Assembly: GCA_026989015.1 (NCBI GenBank)
Contig: JALSKD010000176.1
Coordinates: forward strand, 1 to 42,922
Length of the DNA stretch: 42,922 nt
Reading direction: 5' to 3'
Origin: Gammaproteobacteria bacterium
GTDB taxonomy: Bacteria > Pseudomonadota > Gammaproteobacteria > GCA-001735895
This document shows positions 35,601 through 42,922 of the stretch, piece after piece. A program made the translations under genes and the position numbers. The notes under the pieces were generated by a model. The model was not told the DNA's origin. It made no database searches and saw only the letters and a list, made by a program, of their open reading frames with translations. Each line of letters begins with the position of its first letter. Position 1 is the stretch's first letter.

Positions 35601-36459
35601 GATTCAGGGCTGCGGAAACGCGTGCCGCATCGCCCGGACGGCGCAGGCGCAGATCCTCGATCTCGCTCAGGCTGCGCACCTGAACCAGACGGAAGGCTTC
35701 GAATTCCGCCCAGCCCCGCACACGGGCGCGCGCCGAGTGCAGCCAGGTCGCGGGCAGCGGGATCAGCCGGGTCAGCCGGGTGACATCCAGCATGCCGGTT
35801 TCGAGATAGGCACGCTGTTCCTCCCGGTCGCCGGACAGACGCAGGCTCAAACGGCCACCCAGTTCCTCGGGCAGCAGGGCTTCCAGTTGCAGACGCCGCC
35901 CGCCGCGCCAGCGCTGACTGTGCAGACGCAGATCGCGAATCACCAGCGCCTCATCCTGACCGGCTTCACGCAGCAGCACACGCTCCACGCGCAGCGTAAG
36001 CCGATCCGGCAACTGTTTCAACAGGGCTTCGAGATCGGGGACCTCGGCCGGGCCGTCGCTGACCAGAATGCGGTCATTGAACCGCCACCGGCGGTCGTCT
36101 CCGCGCCGCAGTTCAAGCTGGTCGATGCGTGCGCGGAAATCGGACAGCAGCAGCCTTCCCTGCAGCAGGCTGCGGAAGGGCTTGACGGTGACATCCAGTG
36201 AGGCGATGGCTACCGAGGGCAGTTGCCGTCCGGGCAATTGCAGGCGCACCCCCTCGAAATGGAAACGCGGCCGCCAGCCGCGCCATTCGCCACTCATCCG
36301 TTCCAGTTCCAGCCCGTGGATGCCGGCGGATTCGAACAGCAGGGCCAGCTCCGGCTTGTAGCGGTCGAGTTGGGTCATGGCGATGCGCGCCGCCAGATTG
36401 AGAAACGCCACCAGAACCAGCAGCGATACGGTCACCCCCTTGAGGAAACGCCACAGCAT
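32614..36459 (-). CDS. yhdP: AsmA-like envelope protein YhdP
   Basis: YhdP is one of the large AsmA-like proteins (with TamB and YdbH) that bridge the inner and outer membranes and move phospholipids outward. The 1281-residue product (E. coli 1266) has one N-terminal transmembrane anchor (about 7-28, VTVSLLVLVAFLNLAARIAM). A long beta-rich body follows with repeating short strands, the RLSGEWRGWRPRF-like start typical of the family, and a conserved C-terminal region (VGLLSFSALPRRLFLDFGDVVREGLEF). It lies 51 bp after rng and ends within the start of the small exported-protein gene. Confidence 0.94.
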   Translation of the reverse strand: MLWRFLKGVTVSLLVLVAFLNLAARIAMTQLDRYKPELALLFESAGIHGLELERMSGEWRGWRPRFHFEGVRLQLPGRQLPSVAIASLDVTVKPFRSLLQGRLLLSDFRARIDQLELRRGDDRRWRFNDRILVSDGPAEVPDLEALLKQLPDRLTLRVERVLLREAGQDEALVIRDLRLHSQRWRGGRRLQLEALLPEELGGRLSLRLSGDREEQRAYLETGMLDVTRLTRLIPLPATWLHSARARVRGWAEFEAFRLVQVRSLSEIEDLRLRRPGDAARVSAALNLRVEQQLMRDGEGWRSDLRLQGLRQGARHLPPVASQQYWNPAASGLQVWIQELDPAAASHWLQPLLDPAAARWLAESRVQGRLRNLLLDYRPRQPDDSRWALDLQQARFERVGRLPGLRNLSLRLVGRGRDAAAGIASRDLWLGFGDLFRDPLHASKLDAELQLSLLPDRLLLDSPRFALENADAALEGRLRLEAEPGQRPFLSLRATASRANASATPRYLPTSIMPPATVAWLDEAVRGGTARRAELLFHGRTDPLKQLTARQAGEFVAWLEIDDPQLAYRPGWPAVSRGRGTLEFHNTAMTARFADVDFGRARAQRLAVEIPDMTRARLLLSAQARNDAGDLLDSLATVEELPLFQRLRAPTESISGPVELALGLQIPLSHTEQPPLSVNADVGFDGVVWKAPDWLLDVSALRGRLVLKQRRLTGSGLKALYAGDPVDIAIDGDLETGRTDIGVEGRIRSRRLLGLMPPVFGTLFKGRSDWTLKLGLDTARDSRGVRLDIDARSDLKGTELTLPAPLHLAADETLPLHFGGRLSPKQYLDFRVDLGKRLRARGRYDSIADGDALDRVQYLNLVVGGGTLPRGDAGWRLRGVADRLDVDAWQGWFRRHGEQLDLTGEGVLARVQLLDLDVGRLDWKGRRIDGLTLALERQGGYLSGPLSSSAASGRMLWPLVSGPDSPIVLELEQLTWPEARDDAPDSDDWNPRLEDMPNLVLVSQSFRWRDMEFSDLVLRSRNDGERFEVQRLDLRKDKVLLRATGHWQHNGLAGDDITVFNISIKGPRFGEVVQKLGLGETLRGGDIDFFGQIGWGGAIDAINWDTLIGEVDLTLKDGYLRNVDPGAGRFVGLLSFSALPRRLFLDFGDVVREGLEFRKIRGKFSIKGEIMSTDNAWMDSPSAKVRIKGITNLRTKTYDQTMYIIPKVGDTLPVIGAIAGGSGLGWGILLLQKLFKKPIDKSVEIRYRVTGPWNDPRIELIKKPENPSDENPNEGFEGHPNS

Positions 36460-36510
36460 GAGTCACCCGGTGCTCACTGTCTGGCCAGGGCATTCAGTGA
36501 CGCGGGTGGT

Positions 36511-37995
36511 TCAGACCGGCACCACATCATAGTTTTCCTGGGAATAGAAACTCTCGACCTGAAGCTTGACCGGTATGCCGATGAAGGTTTCCAGTTCCGC
36601 CAGGCTGGCGGCTTCCTCGTCGAGCAGCATGTCGATGACATCCTGGTTGGCCATCACCAGCAGCTGCTGGGCTTCGTCATAGACCCGTGCCTCGCGCAGC
36701 AGCTCGCGGAAGATCTCGTAGCAGACCGTTTCCACGGTCTTGTGGGTGCCGCGGCCACCGCAGGTCTTGCAGGTTTCGCAGAGCACATGTTCGAGGCTTT
36801 CGCGGGTGCGCTTGCGGGTCATTTCCACCAGCCCCAACGGCGAGACTTCGCAGACCTGGGTCTTGGCGTGGTCGCGGTCGAGGTATTTTTCCAGCGCCCG
36901 CAGTACCTGTCGCTTGTGCTCGTCCTGGGTCATGTCGATGAAATCGATGATGATGATGCCGCCCAGATTGCGCAGCCGCAGCTGCCGGGCGATCGCCTGG
37001 GCCGCTTCCATGTTGGTCTTGAAGATGGTTTCCTCGAGATTGTGGTGCCCGACGAAGGCGCCGGTATTGATGTCGATGGTGGTCATCGCCTCGGTCTGGT
37101 CGATGATCAGGTAGCCGCCGGACTTGAGTTCCACCTTGCGCCCCAGCGCGCGCTGGATTTCATCGTCGATGTTGTACAGGTCGAACAGCGGCCGGTCGCC
37201 CGGGTAGTGTTCGATGCGGCAGGGCAGGTCGGGAATGTATTTCTTGCCGAATTTCTTCAGCTTGTGCCAGGTCTCACGCGAATCGACCATCACCACTTCG
37301 GTGTCCTTGTCCACCATGTCGCGCAGGGTGCGAATCGCCAGCGGCAGGTCCTCGTGCACGCAGCTGCCTGGGCGGGCGGTCTTGGCCTGCTCCTGGATGC
37401 TGTCCCACAGGGTACAGAGGAACTTGATGTCGCGATTGAGTTCCTCGTCCTCGACGCCCTCGGCGGCGGTACGCACGATGCAGCCGCCGGTGCGGTTCTC
37501 GTTCATGCAGTCGGACAGCAGCTTGCGCAGGCGCTCGCGTTCGTTTTCGTCCTCGATCTTGACCGAGATGCCGATCAGCGAGGAATTGGGCATGTACACC
37601 AGGTAGCGCGATGGTACCGAGATGCTGGTGGTCAGCCGAGCGCCCTTGGTGCCGATCGGGTCCTTGACCACCTGCACCAGCAGGCTCTGGCCCTCGTGCA
37701 GCAGTTCGTTGATGGCCGGCAGCTTCTTCGCTTCGCCGTTTTCGCCCTCGTCCTCACCGCCCTGCCCCAGATCGAAATCCGACACATGCAGAAACCCGGA
37801 GCGCTCCAGCCCGATATCGACGAAGGCCGCCTCCATGCCCGGCAGCACGCGGTTGACCTTGCCCTTGTAGATGTTGCCAACGATGCCACGGTTGCGGCGG
37901 CGCTCGATCCACACCTCCTGCAGGGAGCCGCTCTCGACAATGGCGACGCGGGTCTCCTGAGGGGTGACATTGATCAGTATCTCTTCGTTGTTCAT
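36511..37995 (-). CDS. rng: Ribonuclease G
   Basis: RNase G is the RNase E-family endonuclease that matures the 16S rRNA 5' end. The start at ATG 37995 (MNNEEILINVTPQETRVAIVE) gives 494 residues (E. coli 489). It has an S1 RNA-binding domain (about 35-120, GNIYKGKVNRVLPGMEAAFVDIG), catalytic Asp residues in GYLIIDQTEAMTTIDINTGA and GIIIIDFIDM, and the zinc-link cysteines CETCKTCGGRG. It lacks the long RNase E scaffold. Its start overlaps the maf stop by 4 bp. Confidence 0.97.
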   Translation of the reverse strand: MNNEEILINVTPQETRVAIVESGSLQEVWIERRRNRGIVGNIYKGKVNRVLPGMEAAFVDIGLERSGFLHVSDFDLGQGGEDEGENGEAKKLPAINELLHEGQSLLVQVVKDPIGTKGARLTTSISVPSRYLVYMPNSSLIGISVKIEDENERERLRKLLSDCMNENRTGGCIVRTAAEGVEDEELNRDIKFLCTLWDSIQEQAKTARPGSCVHEDLPLAIRTLRDMVDKDTEVVMVDSRETWHKLKKFGKKYIPDLPCRIEHYPGDRPLFDLYNIDDEIQRALGRKVELKSGGYLIIDQTEAMTTIDINTGAFVGHHNLEETIFKTNMEAAQAIARQLRLRNLGGIIIIDFIDMTQDEHKRQVLRALEKYLDRDHAKTQVCEVSPLGLVEMTRKRTRESLEHVLCETCKTCGGRGTHKTVETVCYEIFRELLREARVYDEAQQLLVMANQDVIDMLLDEEAASLAELETFIGIPVKLQVESFYSQENYDVVPV

Positions 37996-38576
37996 TTCAG
38001 TACTTCCAGTCCATGCTGCCGCAGCAGGGCCGCGGTTTCGAATAACGGCAGGCCCATGACCCCTGAGTAGCTGCCTTCGAGGCGTTCGATGAAGATCGCG
38101 GCCTTGCCCTGAATCGCATAGGCGCCGGCCTTGTCGCGGGGTTCCTCGGAGGCGCAGTAGGCGCGCAGTTCCGCTTCGCTGATCGTCCGGAACCGGATGC
38201 AGCTGCGGCTGAGCGCAGTGGCGGGCGCCTGACGGCCATCGTCCACCGCAACCGCCGACAGCACTTCGTGGGCGCGGCCCGAAAGCCGTTGCAGTATCGC
38301 CGCGCAATCCTGCACATCGCGCGGCTTGCCGATCACCTCGCCGTCGATATGAATGAGGGTATCGGCGCCGAGCGCCAGATCGTCCGGTCCCAGGTCGCGC
38401 CGCAAACGCCGCGCCGCGGCGGCCTTGTCCCGCGCCAGGCGGCAGACCAGATCCTCGGCGCTTTCGTCCGCTTGCGGCTGCTCGTCGAGGTGCACCGGCG
38501 CCCTGATGAATTCGACGCCGATCTGGCGCAACAGTTCGGCCCGGCGCGGCGAGGCGGAAGCGAGGAACAGTCTCAC
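37992..38576 (-). CDS. maf: Maf/YhdE nucleotide pyrophosphatase
   Basis: Maf proteins hydrolyse nucleoside triphosphates, including modified ones, to monophosphates. The 194-residue product begins RLFLASASPRRAELL, has the conserved GADTLIHIDGEVIGKP loop and the DKAGAYAIQGKAAIFIERLEGSYSGVMGLPL signature that fits the YhdE (dTTP/UTP) subgroup. The start codon is GTG at 38576. It lies between rlmH and rng, as in E. coli relatives, and is translationally coupled to rng. Confidence 0.94.
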   Translation of the reverse strand: MRLFLASASPRRAELLRQIGVEFIRAPVHLDEQPQADESAEDLVCRLARDKAAAARRLRRDLGPDDLALGADTLIHIDGEVIGKPRDVQDCAAILQRLSGRAHEVLSAVAVDDGRQAPATALSRSCIRFRTISEAELRAYCASEEPRDKAGAYAIQGKAAIFIERLEGSYSGVMGLPLFETAALLRQHGLEVLK

Positions 38577-38580
38577 TCGC

Positions 38581-39051
38581 CTACTCCCGGTGGTAGGGAT
38601 GCCCCTGACTCAGCGACCAGGCGCGGTAGAGCTGCTCGATGAGCACCACCCGCGCCAGACCGTGGGGCAGCGTCATGCGACCCAGCGACAGGGTGATGCC
38701 GGCCTCGTCGCGCAGCTGCGGGTGCAGGCCGTCGGGACCGCCGAGCAGGAAATCCACCTTCGGGCTTTCCTGCTGCCAGCGACGGTACTGTTCGCCCCAT
38801 TCGCGGGAACTCCACTGGCGGCCGCGCTCGTCGAGGGCGATCAACAGGCTGCCGGGCTGACGCTGGCGAAGCAGCGCGTCCGCCTCCTGACGCTGCAGGC
38901 GCTCCACCGCCTGCCCGCCCGCGCGCCGGGCCAGCGCGATCTCGCGCAGCTCCACCGACTGGCCACGCGGAAAACGCCGCGCGTAGTCCTCGAAACCACG
39001 GTTCATCCAGTCCGGCAGCTTCTGGCCGACGGCGAGAATGCGTATGCCCAT
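38581..39051 (-). CDS. rlmH: 23S rRNA pseudouridine1915 N3-methyltransferase RlmH
   Basis: RlmH (SPOUT family) methylates pseudouridine 1915 of 23S rRNA. The 156-residue product (E. coli 155) begins MGIRILAVGQKLPDWMNRGFEDYARRFP and has the SAM-binding knot FLLGGPDGLHPQLRDEA and LSLGRMTLPHGLARVVLIEQLYRAWSLSQGHPYHRE. The start at ATG 39051 is chosen over the longer frame because it matches the family N-terminus. It lies 11 bp after rsfS. Confidence 0.96.
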   Translation of the reverse strand: MGIRILAVGQKLPDWMNRGFEDYARRFPRGQSVELREIALARRAGGQAVERLQRQEADALLRQRQPGSLLIALDERGRQWSSREWGEQYRRWQQESPKVDFLLGGPDGLHPQLRDEAGITLSLGRMTLPHGLARVVLIEQLYRAWSLSQGHPYHRE

Positions 39052-39062
39052 GATCCCCGCGC

Positions 39063-39416
39063 TCAGTCGGCATCCTGTCCCGTCTGCTCCCGCCACAGGC
39101 GCTCGATGTCGTAGAAGTCGCGGGTTTCGGGCAGCATGATGTGGGCCACCACATCCCCGAGGTCCACCAGTACCCATTCACCGGCCTCCTCGCCCTCGAC
39201 ACCCAGTGGCGGGGCGCCGGCCTCGCGCGCGGCATCGATTACCGCCTGGGCGATGGCCTTGACATGGCGGTTTGAGGTGCCGGTGGCGAACACCATGTGG
39301 TCGGTGAAATTGGCCACGCCGGTGACATCCAGATCACGGACATCGACGGCCTTGAGGTCTTCCATCGCGTCGATGACGCGCTGGACTTCGGGGTTGACGG
39401 GTAACGGCTCGATCAT
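39063..39416 (-). CDS. rsfS: Ribosomal silencing factor RsfS
   Basis: RsfS binds ribosomal protein L14 (uL14) and prevents subunit joining during starvation. The 117-residue product has the DUF143 core: DLKAVDVRDLDVTGVANFTDHMVFATGTSNRHVKAIA, then GEWVLVDLGDVVAHIMLPETRDFYDIERLW. It overlaps nadD by 4 bp (ATGA) and is followed by rlmH, the usual order. Confidence 0.96.
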   Translation of the reverse strand: MIEPLPVNPEVQRVIDAMEDLKAVDVRDLDVTGVANFTDHMVFATGTSNRHVKAIAQAVIDAAREAGAPPLGVEGEEAGEWVLVDLGDVVAHIMLPETRDFYDIERLWREQTGQDAD

Positions 39417-40084
39417 GCTGGGCTCGGGTCGGTTTGCGGCGGGCGGTACAGCCCGTTTCGATGGATGAATTCTAGCACAGCGCTGTCCACGCAGTCGGCG
39501 GGGGACTGCCCGGCCATCAAGCGTTCGCGCACGCGGGTCGAGGAACAGGGATTGGGGGGCATGTCATGCCAGGCAACCCGACCGGCGGGAGCGTCGCGCA
39601 GCCGCTCGCCGGGGCGCAGCAGGCGGTCGTCAAACGGCGTCTGCGGCCGCGGCACGCCGGGACGGGCGCAGACGATGACATGGGCCAGCTGCAGGATGCG
39701 CTCGGGCTCGCGCCAGCGGGCAAAGCCGGCCCAGGCATCGGCGCCCATCAGCCAGCAGAGGCTGTGGCCCTGGTCCTGTGCGTGCAGTTGCTCGAGGGTG
39801 TCCACCGCCCAGGACGGGCGATCGCGCTCCAGCTCGATGGTGTTGATGTAAAAACCCGGCGTATCGTCGAGTGCCAGGCGCAGCATCTGCAGGCGCTGTT
39901 GCGGACTGGCGCCGGGTTGTCCGCGGTGCACCGGCTGACGGCAGGGGATGAAGTCCACCCGCGTCAGGCCGAAGGCCTCGCGGGCGCTGCGCGCCAGCGC
40001 CAGGTGCCCGCGGTGCACCGGATCGAAGGTGCCGCCAAACAGGCCGCGCAGCGGGTACGCATCAGGGCCGGGTATGGCCGTCAC
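39413..40084 (-). CDS. nadD: Nicotinate-nucleotide adenylyltransferase
   Basis: NadD converts nicotinate mononucleotide and ATP to NaAD in NAD synthesis. The 223-residue product has the nucleotidyltransferase motif [11 protein letters not shown] at about 17-27 and the SSTRVRERL motif (ISSTxxR class) near 187. The start is GTG at 40084, within the last 23 bp of proA. Order proA-nadD-rsfS is common in gammaproteobacteria. Confidence 0.95.
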   Translation of the reverse strand: MTAIPGPDAYPLRGLFGGTFDPVHRGHLALARSAREAFGLTRVDFIPCRQPVHRGQPGASPQQRLQMLRLALDDTPGFYINTIELERDRPSWAVDTLEQLHAQDQGHSLCWLMGADAWAGFARWREPERILQLAHVIVCARPGVPRPQTPFDDRLLRPGERLRDAPAGRVAWHDMPPNPCSSTRVRERLMAGQSPADCVDSAVLEFIHRNGLYRPPQTDPSPA

Positions 40085-41339
40085 CGAGGACGATGTACTT
40101 CTGGCTGGTCAGACCTTCCAGCCCCACGGGACCGCGCACATGGATCTTGTCGGTACTGATGCCGATTTCGGCGCCCAGACCGTACTCGAAGCCGTCGGCG
40201 AAGGCGGTGGAGGCATTGATCATCACCGAGCTGGAGTCCACAGCGGCCAGAAAGCGCCGCGCGCGGGTGATGTTCTCGCTGACCATGCTGTCGGTGTGGT
40301 GAGAACCGTAGCGGTTGATGTGCTCGATGGCGGCATCCATGTCCGGGACCACACGCACCGACAGGATCGGCGCCAGGTATTCGGTGCTCCAGTCTTCTTC
40401 ACTGGCCGCGCGCATGGATGGCACGATGGCCCGGCTGCGCGGGCAGCCGCGCAACTCGACGCCCTTGTCCTGGTAGGCGCTGGCCAGGTCGGGCAACACC
40501 GTTTCGGCCACGCCCTCGGCCACCAGCAGGGTTTCCATGGCGTTGCAGACCCCGTAGCGGCGGGTCTTGGCATTGAGCGCGATGGCCCGGGCCTTGTCGA
40601 GGTCGGCCTGATCGTCGATATAGACATGGCAGATGCCGTCGAGGTGTTTGATGACCGGTATCGTCGCTTCCGCGGAGACCCGTTCGATCAGCCCCTTGCC
40701 GCCGCGAGGGATGATGACGTCCACATGCTGCTTCATTTTCAGCAATGCACCCACGGCGGCGCGATCGATGGTCTCCACCACCTGCACCGCGGCCGGAGGC
40801 AGGCCGGCCTGTTCGAGTCCGGCCCGAACACAGGCGGCAATGGCCTGATTGGAATGCAGTGCCTCCTTGCCCCCGCGCAGAATGCTGGCGTTGCCGGATT
40901 TCAGGCACAGGGCGGCGGCATCGATGGTCACATTCGGACGCGATTCGTAGATGATGCCGATGACGCCCAGCGGCACCCGCATCCGACCGACCTGGATGCC
41001 GGAAGGGCGGTAGTCCATGCCGGTGATCTCGCCGACCGGGTCGGGCAGGGCGGTGATCTGCCGCAGGCCCTCGATCATTGCGTCGATACGCGCGTCATTG
41101 AGCTCCAGCCGGTCGAGCAGCGCGTCGTCCAGCCCTTCGGCGCGCCCCTGATCCAGATCGCGGTCGTTGGCGGCACGGATCTCGCTGCGGCGGTCTTCCA
41201 GCGCCTCGGCTATGGCCTGCAGCGCGGCGTTCTTGTCGCCGGGCGCGGCCATGGCCAGTTCAGCAGCCGCGGCCCGCGCCTGGCGGCCCAGTTCGTTCAT
41301 GTAGTGCGGTATGTCAAGTTCTTCAGTCACGGCGTTCAC
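40062..41339 (-). CDS. proA: Gamma-glutamyl phosphate reductase
   Basis: ProA reduces gamma-glutamyl phosphate to glutamate semialdehyde, the second step of proline synthesis. The 425-residue product has the aldehyde-dehydrogenase-like fold with the catalytic cysteine in [14 protein letters not shown] and the NADP-binding [29 protein letters not shown] segment. Annotated start GTG 41339; GTG 41330 is an alternative, and neither has a clear ribosome site. It lies 22 bp after holA. proB is not present here. Confidence 0.96.
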   Translation of the reverse strand: MNAVTEELDIPHYMNELGRQARAAAAELAMAAPGDKNAALQAIAEALEDRRSEIRAANDRDLDQGRAEGLDDALLDRLELNDARIDAMIEGLRQITALPDPVGEITGMDYRPSGIQVGRMRVPLGVIGIIYESRPNVTIDAAALCLKSGNASILRGGKEALHSNQAIAACVRAGLEQAGLPPAAVQVVETIDRAAVGALLKMKQHVDVIIPRGGKGLIERVSAEATIPVIKHLDGICHVYIDDQADLDKARAIALNAKTRRYGVCNAMETLLVAEGVAETVLPDLASAYQDKGVELRGCPRSRAIVPSMRAASEEDWSTEYLAPILSVRVVPDMDAAIEHINRYGSHHTDSMVSENITRARRFLAAVDSSSVMINASTAFADGFEYGLGAEIGISTDKIHVRGPVGLEGLTSQKYIVLGDGHTRP

Positions 41340-41361
41340 ACGGGTTGAGATGGATTCGGGT

Positions 41362-42381
41362 TCAAGCGGCCTTCAGCCTCAGACCGCAGAGGGCGCGCAC
41401 GATCTGCCGCAACAGGCGCCAGTCGTCTCCGGGCTGGGCCGATTCCTGCCCCTTGCTGAGCCGGTCCAGCCGGGCACAGCTCTGCAGCAGGCGCTCCAGA
41501 TTCACCTGCGAGAAACGCGGCAAGGCCTGCTGATAGAGCCGCTGCTTGCTCTGCCAGATGCGCAATTGCGACCACAACGCCGGCCCCAGCCCTCCCTGGG
41601 TCTGCGCCGCCTTCAGACGCAACAACTGGGTCACTGCCGTGGTCAGCGCATACTGCAGCTGCACGGTGGATACCCCTTCCTGGCACAGGCTGTCGAGGAT
41701 GCGGAAGGCGCGGCGGGCATCCCCGGCCAGGCAGGCATCCACCAGCAGGAACTGGCTGTAGCGGGCGCTGCGCCCGGCGGTATCGTGGATGCGTCGCTCA
41801 TCCACCGGGACGCCGGCGGGCGCGATCAAGGCCAGTTTTTCCAGTTCCTGAGCGGTGGCCAGCAGATTGCCTTCGGTCAGTTCGGCCAGGCAGGCGGCCG
41901 CAGCGGGCTCCAGCGTCAGCCCCAGGCCTGCGGCGCGCGCCTGAATCCACTGCGGCAGTCGTTCCGCCGCCACCGGTTTCAGCTCGCAGACCTCGCCGGC
42001 CTTCTGGATGGCCTTGAACCAGGCGCTCTTGCGGCTCTGGGCATCGAGCCGGGTCATGGTCAGAATGTAGAGGCTGTCGCCGTCCGGCTCGGCGCAGAGC
42101 CGGGCGATGACCTTTGCACCCGCGGTGCCGGGGCGGCAGCCGGGCAGGCGCAGGATCTGCGCCCTGCGGCTGCTGAACAGGGACAGGTTCTGCCCCGCTT
42201 CCAGCAAGCCGTTCCAGTCGAACTGCTGCACATTCTCCACCACCTGCTGCTGTATGTCCTCAAAACCCTGAGCACGCAGGGCTTCGCGGGCTTCGTCCAG
42301 CCACTCGCGCAGCAGCAACGGTTCGTCGCTGGAGACCAGATAAACGGGGGCGGGCCGGGTGTTCAGGCTCTGCGGCAGCAT
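41362..42381 (-). CDS. holA: DNA polymerase III delta subunit
   Basis: HolA is the clamp-loader subunit that opens the beta clamp. The 339-residue product (E. coli 343) begins [33 protein letters not shown], has the family [23 protein letters not shown] pattern, and the C-terminal collar helices ([16 protein letters not shown]). It heads the minus-strand run. In many gammaproteobacteria leuS and lptE precede it; here a divergent ferritin-like gene does. Confidence 0.93.
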   Translation of the reverse strand: MLPQSLNTRPAPVYLVSSDEPLLLREWLDEAREALRAQGFEDIQQQVVENVQQFDWNGLLEAGQNLSLFSSRRAQILRLPGCRPGTAGAKVIARLCAEPDGDSLYILTMTRLDAQSRKSAWFKAIQKAGEVCELKPVAAERLPQWIQARAAGLGLTLEPAAAACLAELTEGNLLATAQELEKLALIAPAGVPVDERRIHDTAGRSARYSQFLLVDACLAGDARRAFRILDSLCQEGVSTVQLQYALTTAVTQLLRLKAAQTQGGLGPALWSQLRIWQSKQRLYQQALPRFSQVNLERLLQSCARLDRLSKGQESAQPGDDWRLLRQIVRALCGLRLKAA

Positions 42382-42483
42382 CGTCAGGCAAGTTCAGTAA
42401 AACCCGAATGCTACCACACTGGCTTGAAAACGCGCGCAACTCCCCCACCTCGGCAGCATTCTCCCCAACGGGACGCACTGCTG

Positions 42484-42922
42484 ATGGACACACACGCCAC
42501 GGCCTCCGTGCCCGCCGAAATGCTGCCGCGCCTGCGCGCCTTCTATCTCGGCGAGTCGAGGGATGCCTACAGTTACCGCTATCTGGCCCGCCGGATCAAG
42601 GATGACGGCTTGCGTCGTCTGCTCGAGTCCATTGCCGATATCGAGCACCAGCACGCAGCCTTCTGGCGCTCACTGCTCGAACGGCAGGGAGAAACGGTAC
42701 CCCCACCGCGCCACGGCCGGCTTCGGCTGCTCCTCCTCGGCTTGCTGCTGCGCTGGGTCAACCCGATGCTGGTGATTTCCTCGCTGGAACTGGGCGAAAC
42801 CGCAGCCTATGAGGAGTACTACCGGCTGTACCGCGATGCCTCGCTGGATCCGGCACTGCGCTCCCGCCTGCGCTCGATCATCATCGATGAACTGGAGCAT
42901 GAATCGGCCTTCCGGCAGGCCC
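42484..42922 (+). CDS. Ferritin-like (rubrerythrin/VIT-type) protein, 5' part
   Basis: An open frame from ATG 42484 runs past the window end (146 codons seen). It has the helical diiron pattern of the ferritin-like superfamily: E24 in YLGESRDAYSYRYLARR, IADIEHQHAAFW, LELGETAAYEEYYRLY and IIIDELEHESAF, with two ExxH-like pairs. The layout resembles ferritin-like domains fused to VIT/CCC1 iron-manganese transporters (MbfA type). Whether a membrane part follows cannot be seen. It is divergent from holA with a 102-bp gap. TTGAAA at 42423-42428 could be a -35 element, but no good -10 is visible. Confidence 0.65.
   Translation, partial: MDTHATASVPAEMLPRLRAFYLGESRDAYSYRYLARRIKDDGLRRLLESIADIEHQHAAFWRSLLERQGETVPPPRHGRLRLLLLGLLLRWVNPMLVISSLELGETAAYEEYYRLYRDASLDPALRSRLRSIIIDELEHESAFRQA

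Noticed and set aside
38052-38307. Upstream extension of RNase G into maf
   Set aside because: The frame overlaps maf coding sequence; the family N-terminus starts at ATG 37995 with a 4-bp overlap.

Overview
The window is ordinary chromosomal DNA (about 63-65% GC by eye) from a gammaproteobacterium. The evidence is the gene order recA-recX-alaS-lysC-csrA-tRNA-Ser, the holA-proA-nadD-rsfS-rlmH-maf-rng-yhdP-nit-tldD run, the divergent efp/epmB pair, and FimX, HtpX, HemN and PomAB-type proteins. Sodium-type stator genes and a ProXWV-type osmolyte importer suggest a saline or marine habitat. HemN behind an FNR/Anr-type promoter and a cytochrome c'-like protein suggest facultative anaerobiosis. 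The genus cannot be fixed from the sequence alone.

Layout. 1-1467: efp (cut by the window edge) and epmB, divergent, the EF-P modification pair. 1516-3603: a FimX-like degenerate GGDEF-EAL protein. 3673-6015 (minus): htpX behind a heat-shock-like promoter, and hemN behind an FNR/Anr-like promoter. 6245-9931: pomA-pomB-PilZ protein-HDOD/GAF protein, a stator operon with a c-di-GMP receptor. 9977-11762: a TauE-type permease, a small secreted protein and a Nudix hydrolase. 11763-12047: a MITE-like element with perfect terminal inverted repeats, ending exactly at the Nudix start codon. 12182-13590: two exported spondin-domain proteins. 13649-15870: an OmpR-type two-component system. 15891-19636: a MerR-controlled metal/redox cluster (outer-membrane barrel, periplasmic HMA protein, MerT-like protein, internal MerR promoter, CGKC thioredoxin, tandem CcdA-like membrane protein, MerR regulator). 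19590-20084 (minus): a cytochrome c'-like protein. 20346-23524: proX-proW-proV. 23543-23954: 179-bp tandem repeats built from the 3' end of the neighbouring tRNA-Ser. 23937-29823 (minus): tRNA-Ser(GCU), csrA, lysC, alaS, recX, recA. 29996-42381 (minus): a tightly packed run from holA to tldD. 42484-end: the start of a ferritin-like protein.

The most unusual items are four. First, the MerR cluster has two copies of one CTGGAG/CTCCAG operator, lacks merA, and carries a redox chain that could run from cytosolic thioredoxin through a double CcdA protein to a periplasmic CPFC metal-binding protein. Second, the tRNA-Ser-linked 179-bp repeats closely resemble the E. coli tyrT/rtT arrangement but on a different tRNA. 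Third, a TA-flanked MITE-like element has become the immediate leader of a gene. Fourth, a GTTC-N7-GTTC direct repeat, known as the alphaproteobacterial SOS box, sits at the recA promoter, where no E. coli-type LexA box is visible.
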